A stretch of 64,000 nucleotides of DNA from Agarivorans albus (GCF_019670105.1 NZ_AP023032.1:3607501-3671500); one strand, 5' to 3'; positions 20,013 to 30,685 are shown, numbered from the stretch's first letter. Numbers and translations: made by a program. The notes: a model not told the origin generated them from the letters alone.

Positions 20013-20951
20013 TTACTCTGCAAGGCCATAGTAGGCTTTTGCACGCTTAATATCGAGATTCACCTGAGCTTTAAGCGCATCAAGCGAATCAAATTTTTGT
20101 TCATCTCGTATTTTTAACTGCGGTTCAACCACTAATCGTTGGCCATACAGATTGGCGTCAAACTCAAACAAATGAGCTTCTACCAATAAATCTTTTCCTG
20201 CGGCGGTTGGCCGCCAGCCTATGTTAGCAATGCCTGAAAAGCGATGCCCTGGCTGTTCTTGTATATAGGCTTTAACTGCAAACACCCCATGCAAGGGGCA
20301 TACATGGCGGGCAACTTTTAAATTTGCCGTAGCAAAGCCCAGTTGACGCCCCAACTTTTGGCCATGAATGACTTTGCCATTAAAGCTAAATTTTCTGCCT
20401 AACAATTGAGCCACCGTTGAGAAATCGGCCCCGGCTAAATGCTGACGTAATAACGTACTGCTCACACGCTGCTGATTTAAGCAAAACGAATCGGTTGCTG
20501 TAAGCTCAAAACCGTACTGTTTTTTGGCCGCTTGTAAGCTTGCGAAATTACCTTCTCGGCCTTTACCAAAGTGGAAGTCATCTCCCACTGCTAGGTATTT
20601 TACTCCCAGCAATTCAACCAATAACTGGCGAACAAAATAGTCGGCACTTTGTTGAGCAAACTCATGACTAAAACGCACCACCAACAAGCGGTCTACACCT
20701 AAGCTTTTTAGTTGCTGATACTTATCGCGAAATCGGCTAATTCGAGCGGGCGCTTTATCTTTAGCAAACACCTCAAGCGGTTGTGGCTCAAAAATCATCA
20801 CCACAGCGGGTAAACTCCGCTGGCGAGCCTGTTCAACTAAACGCTTAATTACTTGTTGATGGCCTAAATGCACGCCATCAAAATTACCAATACTTAATGC
20901 ACAGCCATAGTGACGCGCTTTAATGTTGCGTATTCCGCGAATTAACTCCAT
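20013..20951 (-). CDS. ribF: Bifunctional riboflavin kinase / FAD synthetase
   Basis: RibF converts riboflavin to FMN and then FAD. The N-terminal nucleotidyltransferase domain has [13 protein letters not shown] (residue about 20) and the C-terminal riboflavin kinase domain has [19 protein letters not shown] and [10 protein letters not shown], then [10 protein letters not shown]. Length 312 aa is normal. It lies between murJ and ileS on the minus strand, matching the rpsT-ribF-ileS locus of E. coli and Vibrio. Confidence 0.96.
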   Translation of the reverse strand: MELIRGIRNIKARHYGCALSIGNFDGVHLGHQQVIKRLVEQARQRSLPAVVMIFEPQPLEVFAKDKAPARISRFRDKYQQLKSLGVDRLLVVRFSHEFAQQSADYFVRQLLVELLGVKYLAVGDDFHFGKGREGNFASLQAAKKQYGFELTATDSFCLNQQRVSSTLLRQHLAGADFSTVAQLLGRKFSFNGKVIHGQKLGRQLGFATANLKVARHVCPLHGVFAVKAYIQEQPGHRFSGIANIGWRPTAAGKDLLVEAHLFEFDANLYGQRLVVEPQLKIRDEQKFDSLDALKAQVNLDIKRAKAYYGLAE

Positions 20952-20993
20952 TCCCGCGCCTATTTCGTCAAAAACCGACGGATTATAGCTTGT

Positions 20994-22571
20994 TTAGTCC
21001 GCAGTTACAGCCCCGAAACTGCTTTTCAAGTGAGCTAATCTTATCCCCAAGCAAAATAGCAAAACCAAGTAGCTAATCACGGCCGCTGCTACACAGATTA
21101 AAAGTTGCCAAACACTGTCTATCCAAGACAACGCAAACCATTGTTCAGCAAGGGGAGAAAGCCACACAATGAGCCCCCCCATCAATGTCGATGCCACTAA
21201 AATTTTAACAATACATACCAAGGTAGGAGAGCCGAGTTTGTAAACACCTTGTTTATGTAAACCGCGATAAAGCAGGCTGGCATTAAGCAACGCCGATAAA
21301 GCAGTGGCAATAGCTAACCCAATATAACCATAAGGAATCGCGAAGATAAGGTTAAAGCCCATGTTGCTTGCCATGGCGATAATGCCAATTTTCACCGGCG
21401 TTTTGGTATCTTGGCGCGAGTAATATCCTGGCGCTAATACCTTCACTAGCATGAAAAACAACAAGCCACCGCTATAAGCCATTAAGCTGTAGGAGGCGTT
21501 TAACACATCTTGTTGGTCAAAAGCGCCACGCATAAACAACACTTGTAAAATTGGCTGACCAAGTAAGGCCAAACCTACTGTGGCGGGTATGCCCAAAAAA
21601 CACACCATGCGCACTGCCCAGTCCATGGTTTGCTGAAACTGCTGCGGGCTTTTATCAACATGACGCTGCGATAAGCTTGGCAAAATCACGGTGGCAATGG
21701 CGATGCCAAACAAACCTAGCGGAAACTCCAACAAGCGGTCGGAGTAGTACAGCCACGATATAGAGCCGGTGATTAGGAAACTGGCGATTAGGGTATCCAA
21801 TAGCAAGTTTATTTGACTGACCGATACACCAAACAATGCAGGGATCATTAGGGTGCGAATTTTTACCACTCCAGGATGTTTCCAGCCCCAACTTGGCTTT
21901 TGCAACAACTTAAGCCTAAACAAGAAGGGTAATTGAAATAGAAACTGAATTAAGCCGCCGAAGAAAACCCCCATGGCCAAACCAACCTCAGGTTGTTCTA
22001 GGTTTGGAGAAACAAATATCGCAAAACTAATCACTGCCACATTTAGCAATACAGGCGTGAATGCCGCCACGGCAAAACGACCAAATGCGTTAAGAATCGC
22101 GCCCGATAAACCGGTAAAGGTGACAAACCATAAATAGGGAAAAGTAATTTTAAGTAGAAAGGCCGACAGTTCAAACTTAGCAGCATCGGGGCCGTCGTTT
22201 AACCACGATATAAACCACCCCGTGCCAAATAGTGCTGCAATTAAAGGCGAACCAATAATGCCAAACAAGGTAACTATGGTAACGGCTAAGCCCAGCGTAC
22301 CGCTAACTTTGGCGATAAGCTCTCTTACTTCGTCTTCAGAACTCTTTTGCTTGTATTCGGTAAGTACCGGTACAAATGCTTGGGCAAACGCGCCCTCGGC
22401 GAATAAGCGGCGCAAAAAGTTAGGAATTTTGTTGGCAAAGAAAAATACGTCGGCAGCAACACCCGCTCCCATTAAATTAGCAATGACCACATCACGAGCC
22501 AAACCTAATATGCGGGAAATCAGGGTCATAGCGCTAACAATGGCGCCAGATTTTAACAAGGTTTTACTCAA
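20994..22571 (-). CDS. murJ: Lipid II flippase MurJ (MviN)
   Basis: MurJ flips lipid-linked peptidoglycan precursor across the inner membrane. It is a 525-aa MOP-superfamily transporter with about 14 hydrophobic segments. The family N-terminus (LLKSGAIVSAMTLISRILG, RDVVIANLMGAG) and NKIPNFLRRLFAEGAFAQAFVPV loop are present, together with essential Arg residues in those loops. It starts upstream of ribF in the same direction, divergent from rpsT. Confidence 0.97.
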   Translation of the reverse strand: MSKTLLKSGAIVSAMTLISRILGLARDVVIANLMGAGVAADVFFFANKIPNFLRRLFAEGAFAQAFVPVLTEYKQKSSEDEVRELIAKVSGTLGLAVTIVTLFGIIGSPLIAALFGTGWFISWLNDGPDAAKFELSAFLLKITFPYLWFVTFTGLSGAILNAFGRFAVAAFTPVLLNVAVISFAIFVSPNLEQPEVGLAMGVFFGGLIQFLFQLPFLFRLKLLQKPSWGWKHPGVVKIRTLMIPALFGVSVSQINLLLDTLIASFLITGSISWLYYSDRLLEFPLGLFGIAIATVILPSLSQRHVDKSPQQFQQTMDWAVRMVCFLGIPATVGLALLGQPILQVLFMRGAFDQQDVLNASYSLMAYSGGLLFFMLVKVLAPGYYSRQDTKTPVKIGIIAMASNMGFNLIFAIPYGYIGLAIATALSALLNASLLYRGLHKQGVYKLGSPTLVCIVKILVASTLMGGLIVWLSPLAEQWFALSWIDSVWQLLICVAAAVISYLVLLFCLGIRLAHLKSSFGAVTAD

Positions 22572-22732
22572 TGCACTGTCCTGTTGCTAAATTACACAAA
22601 TTCCTCTGCCCTAACATTAAAAATGCTGGTAGAATCGCGGCACAGTTTAACCGCCTATAAAGATCGATGCTACGGTCATGACGTTTAGTTAGGTTTTCCT
22701 TGCTTTGATATTTATACTTGGTTAAAAATTGT

Positions 22733-22761
22733 TTGACATAAACATGAAAAACGGGCATATT
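22733..22761 (+). promoter_or_regulatory. Candidate promoter of rpsT
   Basis: A perfect -35 TTGACA (22733-22738), 17-bp spacer and CATATT (22756-22761) precede rpsT by about 50 bp. The -10 is a four-of-six match. Confidence 0.6.
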
Positions 22762-22809
22762 CCACGGCCTTTAAATTCATAATTCCAAGACAAAGTTCAG
22801 GAGTTACAC

Positions 22810-23070
22810 TTGGCTAATATTAAGTCAGCTAAAAAACGCGCTATCCAAGCTGAAAAGCGTCGTCAACATAACGCTAGCCGTCGCTCTATGATGCGCACTA
22901 ATTTGAAAAAAGTTATTGCAGCTATCGAAGCAGGCGATAAAGAAGCAGCTACAGCAGCATACCAAGCAGCTCAACCTATCTTAGACCGTTACGCGTCTAA
23001 AGGTTTGATCAGCAAAAATAAAGCAGCTCGTCATAAGAGCCGCATTGTTGCAAAAATCAACGCACTTTAA
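22810..23070 (+). CDS. rpsT: 30S ribosomal protein S20
   Basis: This 86-aa basic helical protein binds 16S rRNA early in 30S assembly. The sequence ([15 protein letters not shown], then [13 protein letters not shown]) is diagnostic. It starts with TTG at 22810; E. coli rpsT also uses UUG, a feature tied to its translational autoregulation. GGAG lies 8-10 bases upstream. It is divergent from murJ and ends in a strong terminator. Confidence 0.98.
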   Translation: MANIKSAKKRAIQAEKRRQHNASRRSMMRTNLKKVIAAIEAGDKEAATAAYQAAQPILDRYASKGLISKNKAARHKSRIVAKINAL

Positions 23071-23086
23071 TTTAAAGCGCTTGATG

Positions 23087-23114
23087 AAAAAAACCGGCCT
23101 AAGCCGGTTTTTTT
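23087..23114. terminator. Terminator of rpsT
   Basis: An A-rich left arm with AAACCGGC, CTAA loop and GCCGGTTTTTTT on the right follows rpsT by about 17 bases. The run of A on the left arm means it could also end the convergent hlyU-like transcript. Confidence 0.9.
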
Positions 23115-23135
23115 ATGTCTGCTATTTAGTACTAA

Positions 23136-23429
23136 TTACTTACAGTAAAGCTCATGTAGCTTCCCTAGCACCGCTTTAGCCTCTTCGCTAGCGATTGAGT
23201 AGTAAATGGTTTGAGACTCCTTACGCGTGCTCACAAGCTGATCTTTTCGTAACCATGCTAAATGCTGAGATAACGCAGACTGACTTAAAGTGACTCGTTG
23301 GTTCAGTTCTCCTACCGTTAACTCACCTTCCACTAGGTGGCATAAAATCATTAAGCGGCTTTCGTTTGCTAGCGCTTTTAACAATTTTAATGCAGGTTCA
23401 GCATTTTTTTGCATGTCTTGAATGTTCAT
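23136..23429 (-). CDS. hlyU: ArsR-family regulator, HlyU/YgaV-like redox or sulfur sensor
   Basis: This 97-aa winged-helix protein has the ArsR recognition helix LSQSALSQHLAWLRKD. From memory it is very like Vibrio HlyU (MNxQxMxKN start, ANExRLxILC, QLVSTRKESQTIYYSI). HlyU relieves H-NS repression of toxin genes in Vibrio; relatives YgaV, BigR and SqrR respond to sulfide or persulfide through two cysteines. Both are here: Cys30 (LMILCHL) and Cys96 at the C-terminus (LYCK). The metal-binding CVC box of ArsR/SmtB is absent. Its target is not shown by the sequence. It follows the GH57 gene in the same direction but a terminator separates them. Confidence 0.85.
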   Translation of the reverse strand: MNIQDMQKNAEPALKLLKALANESRLMILCHLVEGELTVGELNQRVTLSQSALSQHLAWLRKDQLVSTRKESQTIYYSIASEEAKAVLGKLHELYCK

Positions 23430-23523
23430 CTTTCTACCTACTAACTCACTTAAGCCAAACTATACGTGAAATGGCTATAGCTCGCTAGGTTAAAGCTGAG
23501 CACATGGTTTTTGAGCGAAGCAC

Positions 23524-23548
23524 AAAAAAGCCGCAATTAAGCGGCTTT
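23524..23548 (-). terminator. Terminator of the GH57-like gene
   Basis: On the minus strand AAAGCCGC-TTAATT-GCGGCTTT continues into a TTT run. It comes about 20 bases after the stop codon of the large glycosidase gene. Confidence 0.85.
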
Positions 23549-23568
23549 AACGTCACTAAACCAATACC

Positions 23569-26500
23569 TTACTGAGCAATAATCCGATATTGCATCGTGG
23601 CATCATTCACTTCAACAATGTAGCTTCCAACAATACCAGTGAAAATATCGCCACCAGTTTGTTCTAGAGTGCCATCGTTGTTGTTGTCGCCGTAGTTATT
23701 TGACCAGTCACCGTTTACGTCAAACTTAAAACGCTGATTGTTTTGGCCATCAAAGTCCACGCCAACTTGCCAAACATTGTTGGCAACTAAAGTCATAGCA
23801 GTAGTTTGCCATCCGTTAGCAGTACCACGAAAATACAACTGCTCAAAGTTAGCTGTAAAGTTAGCATTTGGATCAATCACCTCAACCACTACCGACGCTT
23901 GTGCAGTTTTACCGCCATCGTCAGTCACGGTTAAGCTAATACTGTGTGAACCCGCAGTATTGTAGGTTACTGTTGTGGTTTCACTCGTATCACCATTGCT
24001 CCATAAGTAACTGGCAATAACACCATCACTATCACTTGAGCCCGCTGCACTATAGGTGATGCTTTGGCCTATATCTACCTGAGTTGCCGATGCACCAATT
24101 ATTGCAGTAGGAGCTTGGTTAGCGTTAAGTTCGGTAATGCTGTAAGCCAAAGTTTGATCATTCACTTCTATCAAGTAAGAACCCACCACGTCAGTGAAGA
24201 TATCCCCACCGGTTTGCTCTAGCACACCATCACTATTGGTATCACCGTAGTTCTGGGTCCAATCACCATTAACATCTAACTTAAAGCGCTGCTCTGCTTG
24301 ACCATCAAATTCAACCACAACTTGCCAAGTATGATCAGCCACTAAGTCCATGGCCGTTGTCGCCCAACCATTGGCTGTACCACGGAAGTAAAGCTGATTA
24401 AAGTTCTTCGCTTTTTCATCACTTTCAACACTTAGCACGGCTTCTGCGGTTGCAGTAGCGCCTTCGTTGTCGGTAACGGTTAAGCTAATAGTTTGGCTGG
24501 CATCTACAACTACAGAGATAGAGCTGGTTGTTTCACCGGTACTCCATAGGTAGCTAGCAATAGAACCATCTTCATCACTAGAGCCTGAACCATCTAAGTT
24601 TACTGTTGTTCCGGCAGCTACAGTTTGAGTAGCTGGAGAGATGGTTGCTACTGGCGCTTTGTTTGGAATAACCGTTAGAGTTACCGAAGTAGTTGCGGTT
24701 TTCCCTTGGTTGTCGGTGACCGTTAGGCTAATCGTTTGAGTCTCATTCACTGTAACGGTGATTGACTCACTAGATTCACCAGTACTCCAGCTGTAACTAG
24801 CAATAGAGCCATCAGAATCACTTGAACCAGCACCGCTTAGCACAACCTGTGACCCTTTAGCCACTGACTGGCTTCCTGGGCTAATCGCGGCAACGGGTGC
24901 GTTGTTTCCGTCTAAACCGTCTGGAATACCTGCAGCAATTGCACCGCCGCTTACATTCCAACTACCCTCATCAATTTGATAGTTTTGACCACCATTATTA
25001 TCCCAAGCACCACTACAGTTATTCGTCACAAACTCCAGCTGGTTACCGTCTTCTAAATCTACGGTTAAGCTATACCAGTTGTCACCTAGGCTTTGCATTT
25101 CTTCACCTGGTGCAGTAGTCCACGTAACTGCGCCGTCTACGGTGTAATGCAAACATACCTTGCCCCAACCGTTGTTATCTTGGTAATACAAGGTACTCAA
25201 TACAGATTGACCGATAATTCGGTAAGTCACGCTGGTAGAGTCTTTCTGACCAACACTGTCAGTAACAGTTACCGATATAGTGGTACGTTCGTTCAAAGTA
25301 ACAGTAATCGACGGGCTGGTTTCACCAGTGCTCCATAAGTAGCTCGCGATTGGGCCTTCTTCGTCAGTTGAGCCAGCAGCGCTCAAAGTTACTACAGTGC
25401 CTAGTTCTACTTCGCCACCTGCGGCATTAATATGGGCCGTTGGTCGCTTATCACCTACTACAACATTGTCGGTGAAGAACATCGCTTCGCCAGCAATTGC
25501 GCCGTTCACGTCTTCAACGGTTTTGCCGCCAACGCTACTAAACTGACCAGCACCTACGTAAACTTGTTGAATCTCAGAACGAGTTACGTTGCCTTTACTA
25601 TCGGTTGCTTCAATGTAGTAATCCAACAGCTGCTCTTGGTATTGATCAATGTAGGTGAAGTACATATTGCCGATTTTCTCAGCAGGCACTACTTCAAACA
25701 TTTCTTTACCAGAAGGCTGCCAATCTACACCATTCATGTCACCGTTTAAGTCACGCTCGGTCATGCTAAAGGTTTGCCATTCGCCAACCCGTGAAGGATC
25801 GACATCAGGATCGCTAGCATGCGCGCTTGGATCATAGAGCTTAAAGGTTTTATCGGTAGCAGTTGCCCACTTATCTTTGTGAACACGTACTTTAACCTTG
25901 ATATCTTGAATACCGCTTACGTCATAACCGTAGGTATAAATCGCAAACTTGGTATCGGCATATACCGTAGCCCAACCTTCCGCTTTACTTGAGTTTGCAC
26001 TACCAGGATTATATGGGTAACGCTGTGGCCACCAAACCGAAGGACCTGTTTTATCTTGGGCAAGGTTGGCTTCTACATACGGGGTTGTAAAGTGTAATGA
26101 CTGGTTAAATGAAATAGTAGGTTTAACCCCGTCATCAACGTTTTCATCGTAATAACCAAAACCAGAATCGATTGAGGCCATAAGGAAGTACCAACCTAAC
26201 TCTGCAGGGTTTGCACCGCCAGCATAGTTGTTGTTCGCATCACCTTTAACCGGGAAAGACATCATCCACGGATTAAGCTGGTTACCTGGGTAAGTTACCT
26301 CGTTATCACGCGCGGTAGTTGGGCTCCAGTAATTAGGGTTATTGTCTAACCAAATTTGCTCAGCGGTTTTTGCATAGTTTTCGGCAGCTTGCAATAAAGC
26401 AAAGTTACGCTCTAGGTAGTGATAGCCTAACTCAAGCGATACCATGTGCTCACGTGTAGCCACAAAATCGGTGCCATTTACCGTGTTAAAGTCTGCCATC

Positions 26501-27825
26501 TGACCACGCCAAACGCCCATTGGAATATGCCAGTGGTACCACGTAGGATCAGCCGATGAATCTCGTGTATCAATCCATGAGCCATCTTGTACGTGCACAA
26601 TGTCGTCTTCTGGAATTGGATAAGCTTTTAGGTACTCGTCCACGCCCATACCACGCACCGAGCTATCGGCATACGTAACATTGCCCGAGTTAGCCCAAGT
26701 GCCACCATCACCCGCTCTACCTGACGAGTTATCACCATCATGCGCAATGGTGAAATACTGGGTACGGCCTAAAGATGCAGCGTCGCCTTCAAAAGCTTTT
26801 AGTACGTCAGCAGTAATTGAGCCTTGGTAACCTTCTTCCCAAGAGCTAGCTTGCTCAACAGGAATACCGGCAACTTTGTGCTGCTCACCGGTTTCAGGGT
26901 CAACGTATTGAACCCAGTGAGGAATCGAAGCAAACGGGAACTTGTTGTAAGTCACCTGTTGCTCATTGAACATATGTAACTCGGTCCACGCACCTATGTC
27001 GCTAACATTTTGTAAATCTGCGCGGTTAGGCGGAGAAATCAAAGTATCTTTGCCGGGGTCATTCAAATAAGGATAATCACGCAAAGTACGTGAATAGTGC
27101 ACGTTCCCAAGTACCGACCATTCAATACCTAACTTGGTAAGTACTGGAATAATCCGCTCTGAAAAACCAAGCTCTGTTGGGAAGAAACCTTTCGATGATT
27201 TAAATGAGTCACCTAAGAAGTAATCTTTCGCCAAAGTAACGTTTTGATAAATCAAATCTTTTAAGAAATAGTCATTACCCACCAATGGCCCCATAGTATG
27301 GTGACCAGAGAAGTGAATCGTGTCTAAAGCGTTAAAACCACCGCTGGTTTTTGTACCGTTTTGGGTATCGCGCCAATAAGCGCCCCACCCTAAATTGTAA
27401 CCATCCAAATTACCTAACTCGCCGAAACTCTGCACGTTGTTAATAACTGATGCCGACATGGTGACATGCGTTTGGCTTTGTGGATGATTACCATTGTTGT
27501 TTCTAGCCGTGTCCATTGGCCAGCTTAAGTAAGCGCCTTTTTTGGCATGATGTTGATAATAAGATACCAAGTCATCATGCGGCATCGGCGCACCGCTGCC
27601 AGGAATATAGAATGTGTAATTTGCTGGAGGGTTATTCTTAAGGTTAATAACTTGGCCGTCATAGGTATAACGAATTGGATCACCTACTGCTAGACCTTCG
27701 TATTTGCTTACGTCGTAGTAAGGCCAAAAGTTTGGCATGTGGTTATGATAAATATGAGTTGCTGCAATTTCCGCTTGCGCAGAGATCGACGCAGCCACCA
27801 TACTTAAGGCGAACACCTTTTTCAT
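23569..27825 (-). CDS. Secreted multidomain GH57-type glycosidase with PKD and starch-binding modules
   Basis: This 1418-aa exoenzyme probably acts on alpha-glucans. A signal peptide (MKKVFALSMVAASISAQA) is followed by a GH57-like domain (about 20-560). GH57 features: HNHMP near residue 30 for the HxHxP motif; GFFPTELGFSERI with candidate nucleophile Glu218; HDGDN with candidate acid Asp363. After a linker come PKD 1 (about 790-872), a CBM25-like starch-binding module (about 875-973), PKD 2 (974-1054), PKD 3 (1055-1136), a FRGTxNGW module (1136-1234), PKD 4 (1235-1316) and a second FRGTxNGW module (1317-1418). I start at 27825 because AAAGGA precedes it; the upstream in-frame codons spoil the signal peptide. 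Catalytic specificity (amylase, pullulanase or other) is not shown. Confidence 0.8.
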   Translation of the reverse strand: MKKVFALSMVAASISAQAEIAATHIYHNHMPNFWPYYDVSKYEGLAVGDPIRYTYDGQVINLKNNPPANYTFYIPGSGAPMPHDDLVSYYQHHAKKGAYLSWPMDTARNNNGNHPQSQTHVTMSASVINNVQSFGELGNLDGYNLGWGAYWRDTQNGTKTSGGFNALDTIHFSGHHTMGPLVGNDYFLKDLIYQNVTLAKDYFLGDSFKSSKGFFPTELGFSERIIPVLTKLGIEWSVLGNVHYSRTLRDYPYLNDPGKDTLISPPNRADLQNVSDIGAWTELHMFNEQQVTYNKFPFASIPHWVQYVDPETGEQHKVAGIPVEQASSWEEGYQGSITADVLKAFEGDAASLGRTQYFTIAHDGDNSSGRAGDGGTWANSGNVTYADSSVRGMGVDEYLKAYPIPEDDIVHVQDGSWIDTRDSSADPTWYHWHIPMGVWRGQMADFNTVNGTDFVATREHMVSLELGYHYLERNFALLQAAENYAKTAEQIWLDNNPNYWSPTTARDNEVTYPGNQLNPWMMSFPVKGDANNNYAGGANPAELGWYFLMASIDSGFGYYDENVDDGVKPTISFNQSLHFTTPYVEANLAQDKTGPSVWWPQRYPYNPGSANSSKAEGWATVYADTKFAIYTYGYDVSGIQDIKVKVRVHKDKWATATDKTFKLYDPSAHASDPDVDPSRVGEWQTFSMTERDLNGDMNGVDWQPSGKEMFEVVPAEKIGNMYFTYIDQYQEQLLDYYIEATDSKGNVTRSEIQQVYVGAGQFSSVGGKTVEDVNGAIAGEAMFFTDNVVVGDKRPTAHINAAGGEVELGTVVTLSAAGSTDEEGPIASYLWSTGETSPSITVTLNERTTISVTVTDSVGQKDSTSVTYRIIGQSVLSTLYYQDNNGWGKVCLHYTVDGAVTWTTAPGEEMQSLGDNWYSLTVDLEDGNQLEFVTNNCSGAWDNNGGQNYQIDEGSWNVSGGAIAAGIPDGLDGNNAPVAAISPGSQSVAKGSQVVLSGAGSSDSDGSIASYSWSTGESSESITVTVNETQTISLTVTDNQGKTATTSVTLTVIPNKAPVATISPATQTVAAGTTVNLDGSGSSDEDGSIASYLWSTGETTSSISVVVDASQTISLTVTDNEGATATAEAVLSVESDEKAKNFNQLYFRGTANGWATTAMDLVADHTWQVVVEFDGQAEQRFKLDVNGDWTQNYGDTNSDGVLEQTGGDIFTDVVGSYLIEVNDQTLAYSITELNANQAPTAIIGASATQVDIGQSITYSAAGSSDSDGVIASYLWSNGDTSETTTVTYNTAGSHSISLTVTDDGGKTAQASVVVEVIDPNANFTANFEQLYFRGTANGWQTTAMTLVANNVWQVGVDFDGQNNQRFKFDVNGDWSNNYGDNNNDGTLEQTGGDIFTGIVGSYIVEVNDATMQYRIIAQ

Positions 27826-28380
27826 GATTGCTTCCTTTCCCGCACTCGTAGCTCTCAAGCCACTAATACGCTTTACTCGCTGATAAAAATGCAGAAGCCA
27901 AACATGGGAAGTTTAGTGTTAACCGTATTTATATTGCCCTACTACCGTTTGTTTCTGCGCTCAGATGCTAAATAGCATCACTCGCCAAACACAGTTGAGA
28001 TGATCTGGTTTAACGAGGCTTCTGTACAACAGCTCGATGAAAGGAGGCTTATTTTTGCTACCGCGACAAAGAGTTACCAGAAACATTTATTAGGTTAGTA
28101 CTTGCTAACCCTTATTATTGTTTACACGCTGAACTTAAAGATAATTTTTGATATTTGCTTTAGCTCAGAATGATATTCTGTAATCTATGAGAGATAGCGT
28201 AGCGCTAACCCGATGAATAATTAAGCAACCAGAGCGGTAAACATGCGTCAGTTCAAACTAAATGCGTGGTCAAACCGTTTTATTTGATATAAATCACAAC
28301 AAGAAAGCTGATCAGCGAATAAACATAAAATCTACGCTAAATAGTTAAATATTATGAATCTTACTACTTAGCCTTAGCGC
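27826..28380. promoter_or_regulatory. 555-bp upstream region of the GH57-like gene, with a CRP-like site
   Basis: No gene is seen between the glycosidase start and the nhaR stop codon. A CRP-type site TTTGA-TATAAA-TCACA lies at 28283-28298 (one mismatch from TGTGA-N6-TCACA). It is about 460 bp from the glycosidase start codon, so either the 5' leader is long or the site acts from a distance. The region is AT-rich. cAMP-CRP control of a secreted alpha-glucanase would make sense but is inference. Confidence 0.5.
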
Positions 28381-29319
28381 TTATTTTGAATTGAAATTTA
28401 AAATAGCATCAACATTTTGCAGCTGTTGCTCTCCAGAAAACAAAGGAGAAAAATCGCTGTTACAGAGCTGTTTAACAGAGGGGTGTTGAATCATTCGCTC
28501 AGCAAACAATACGTGATACTCCTCGGTTAAGTCGTGAGTAACCCCAAGCAAGCGAGTATTAGGGTTAGCCAAGATTTCTTCGGTATAAATGGCTGGCGCA
28601 ACAAAAATACCATCGGTATATGCGCCAAACGCTTTCATTAAGGCGGCGTCATCAAACTCCCCAAGTACTGATACTTTTAGCCCCAGCTCATCAAACCAAG
28701 TCCATAACTTCCGCCCTAAGGAGCTGCGCCGTCCCGGTAATAATAAGCTGCGCTGCTCTAAACATGCAGGAAATGGCAACAACGACATTGGCTCATTGGC
28801 AAAAAAAGCTATACCACTCTCGCCTAGCTTTTTACTCAACACGCCATCTTGCTGCGCATTATCTAAACCACAATCGGACAAAATCATATCAAGCTTATGT
28901 TCGGCCAATTGAGATAACAACAGTTCATGCGTTGACTCAACACAACGTAAGCGAATATTGCCGTCGGGTGGCACAGCTGACAACAAAATACGGCTCGCTA
29001 AACGCTTAGATAAAGCATCTGCAACCCCAACCTCAAACAGCAGTTTTTCTTGCTGAGAGTAATTCACAATATCTAGCATTTCGTAGCTGAGGCTAAACAT
29101 TCGGTCAGCATATTTGTAGACCAATTGGCCTAATTCGGTAGGAGTGATTTTTGGGCCACGGCGAATAAACAACTCTCCAGCTAAACGCTGTTCTAATTGC
29201 TTAATTTGGCCTGTCACAGTTTGCGGAGTAAGGAATAATGCTTCTGCTGCAGCGGTTACAGAACCGCGCTTGTAGGTCATCCAGAAGTAGTAAAGGTGGT
29301 TGTAGTTTAAGTGTGACAT
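28381..29319 (-). CDS. nhaR: LysR-family activator NhaR
   Basis: NhaR activates nhaA in response to sodium. The N-terminal LysR helix-turn-helix ([24 protein letters not shown] at about 18-42, key residues A-A-L-P-V-Q-L) and [13 protein letters not shown] start are very like E. coli NhaR. The effector domain follows. Length 312 aa is normal. It lies directly after nhaA in the same direction (65 bp gap with a hairpin), the arrangement in enterobacteria and Vibrio. Confidence 0.93.
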   Translation of the reverse strand: MSHLNYNHLYYFWMTYKRGSVTAAAEALFLTPQTVTGQIKQLEQRLAGELFIRRGPKITPTELGQLVYKYADRMFSLSYEMLDIVNYSQQEKLLFEVGVADALSKRLASRILLSAVPPDGNIRLRCVESTHELLLSQLAEHKLDMILSDCGLDNAQQDGVLSKKLGESGIAFFANEPMSLLPFPACLEQRSLLLPGRRSSLGRKLWTWFDELGLKVSVLGEFDDAALMKAFGAYTDGIFVAPAIYTEEILANPNTRLLGVTHDLTEEYHVLFAERMIQHPSVKQLCNSDFSPLFSGEQQLQNVDAILNFNSK

Positions 29320-29331
29320 GCCTTACCTAAT

Positions 29332-29356
29332 AGCAAACCCCTTTACGGGGTTTGCT
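29332..29356. repeat. Inverted repeat between nhaA and nhaR
   Basis: A 10-bp perfect stem AGCAAACCCC / GGGGTTTGCT with TTTAC loop sits in the 65-bp gap. There is no U-tract on the nhaA side (minus strand), so it looks like a processing or attenuating hairpin rather than a full terminator. Confidence 0.6.
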
Positions 29357-29384
29357 TAAACAGGGTACAGCCTTCACTTAATGG

Positions 29385-30608
29385 TTAAACCGAAGACGTA
29401 CTCAATGTATTGGTTTTGCCTTGCTCTTGCTCAGCAATTTTTGCCGCCTCTTCACGGGTAGACCAATGAAGTAAACCATAGCCAATAAGGGCTGCAGTTA
29501 CCGACCCCGCCAATATAGCTAATCGCGACAAGCCTATCAAATCCGTTTGCCCCGCAAAGGCTAACGACGAGATGAAAATAGACATAGTGAAACCAATACC
29601 ACATAGCATTGAAGTCGCCAGCAATTGCATATTGTTGGATCCCTCAGGTAACTTAGCCCAGCCGGCTCGTATAGCTAAACGGCTGCAGGTGTAAATACCT
29701 AAAGGTTTGCCCACCAATAAACCAAGAATAACTCCTAAAGCTAATGGGCTTTGGAAGCTCTCGAAGCTAATGCCGTCTAACGGAACACCAGCATTGGCAA
29801 AAGCAAAAATTGGCACAATGATAAAGCTAGAAGCAGGATGCAAAGCATGCTCTAACTTTTTAAGCGGTGACCCGCCTACCTTAGCTTTAATAGGGATCAT
29901 GAATCCTACAATTACACCGGCCAAAGTAGCATGAACGCCAGATTTAAGTACCGCTACCCAAAGCACTAGGCCAAGTAACATATATGCACTTAAGCCAGCG
30001 TGACCTCGACGATTTAGCATCCATAAACCAATGGTAGCCGCAACCGCCCACACCAACGGCATAATCGCAACTTCACTGGTATAGAACAGCGCAATAACAA
30101 CAATTACGCCTAGGTCATCAGCAATAGCAAGAGCCAGTAAGAATACCTTTAAACTAGCTGGAACACGTTTGCCTAGTAAGGCCATAACGCCTAGTGCAAA
30201 TGCAATATCAGTAGCAGCAGGAATAGCCCAACCTTTGGCTAGCTCTCCATCACCGATGTTAAATAGTAGGTAAACAGCAGCAGGCACAACCATGCCACCA
30301 ATAGCCGCAACTACCGGCAATAACGCTCGCTCTTTAGACGACAACGCGCCTTCTACCATCTCGCGTTTTACTTCTAAGCCAATCACTAAGAAAAAGATGG
30401 CCATTAAGCCGTCGTTAATCCACAGCAACAATGGTTTATTAATATCTAGTTCCGCGATACGAACTTGAAACGGCGTATCGAGAAAAGCGAAATATGCAGG
30501 AGACAACCACGCACTGTTTGCCATAAACAGTGCCACCACAGCGGCAAGCATTAGCAAGATACCGCCAGCAGCTTCCATTCTTAAAAAACGTTCAAGAAAT
30601 GATTTCAT
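29385..30608 (-). CDS. nhaA: Na+/H+ antiporter NhaA
   Basis: NhaA exports sodium in exchange for protons, controlling pH and salt stress. It has about 12 hydrophobic segments. The essential adjacent aspartates are seen in [18 protein letters not shown], and the N-terminal pattern [22 protein letters not shown] is diagnostic. Length 407 aa is slightly above E. coli NhaA; the C-terminal tail ([17 protein letters not shown]) is charged. It is upstream of nhaR and its promoter region has two dyads spaced by A5 runs (30686-30720). Confidence 0.96.
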   Translation of the reverse strand: MKSFLERFLRMEAAGGILLMLAAVVALFMANSAWLSPAYFAFLDTPFQVRIAELDINKPLLLWINDGLMAIFFLVIGLEVKREMVEGALSSKERALLPVVAAIGGMVVPAAVYLLFNIGDGELAKGWAIPAATDIAFALGVMALLGKRVPASLKVFLLALAIADDLGVIVVIALFYTSEVAIMPLVWAVAATIGLWMLNRRGHAGLSAYMLLGLVLWVAVLKSGVHATLAGVIVGFMIPIKAKVGGSPLKKLEHALHPASSFIIVPIFAFANAGVPLDGISFESFQSPLALGVILGLLVGKPLGIYTCSRLAIRAGWAKLPEGSNNMQLLATSMLCGIGFTMSIFISSLAFAGQTDLIGLSRLAILAGSVTAALIGYGLLHWSTREEAAKIAEQEQGKTNTLSTSSV

Positions 30609-30685
30609 AACAGCTCACTGAGAAAAATAAAAAGTCATTTTACTGAGAGTGTGAACAAAACATATTCACTTGTAGCTGAACTTAC

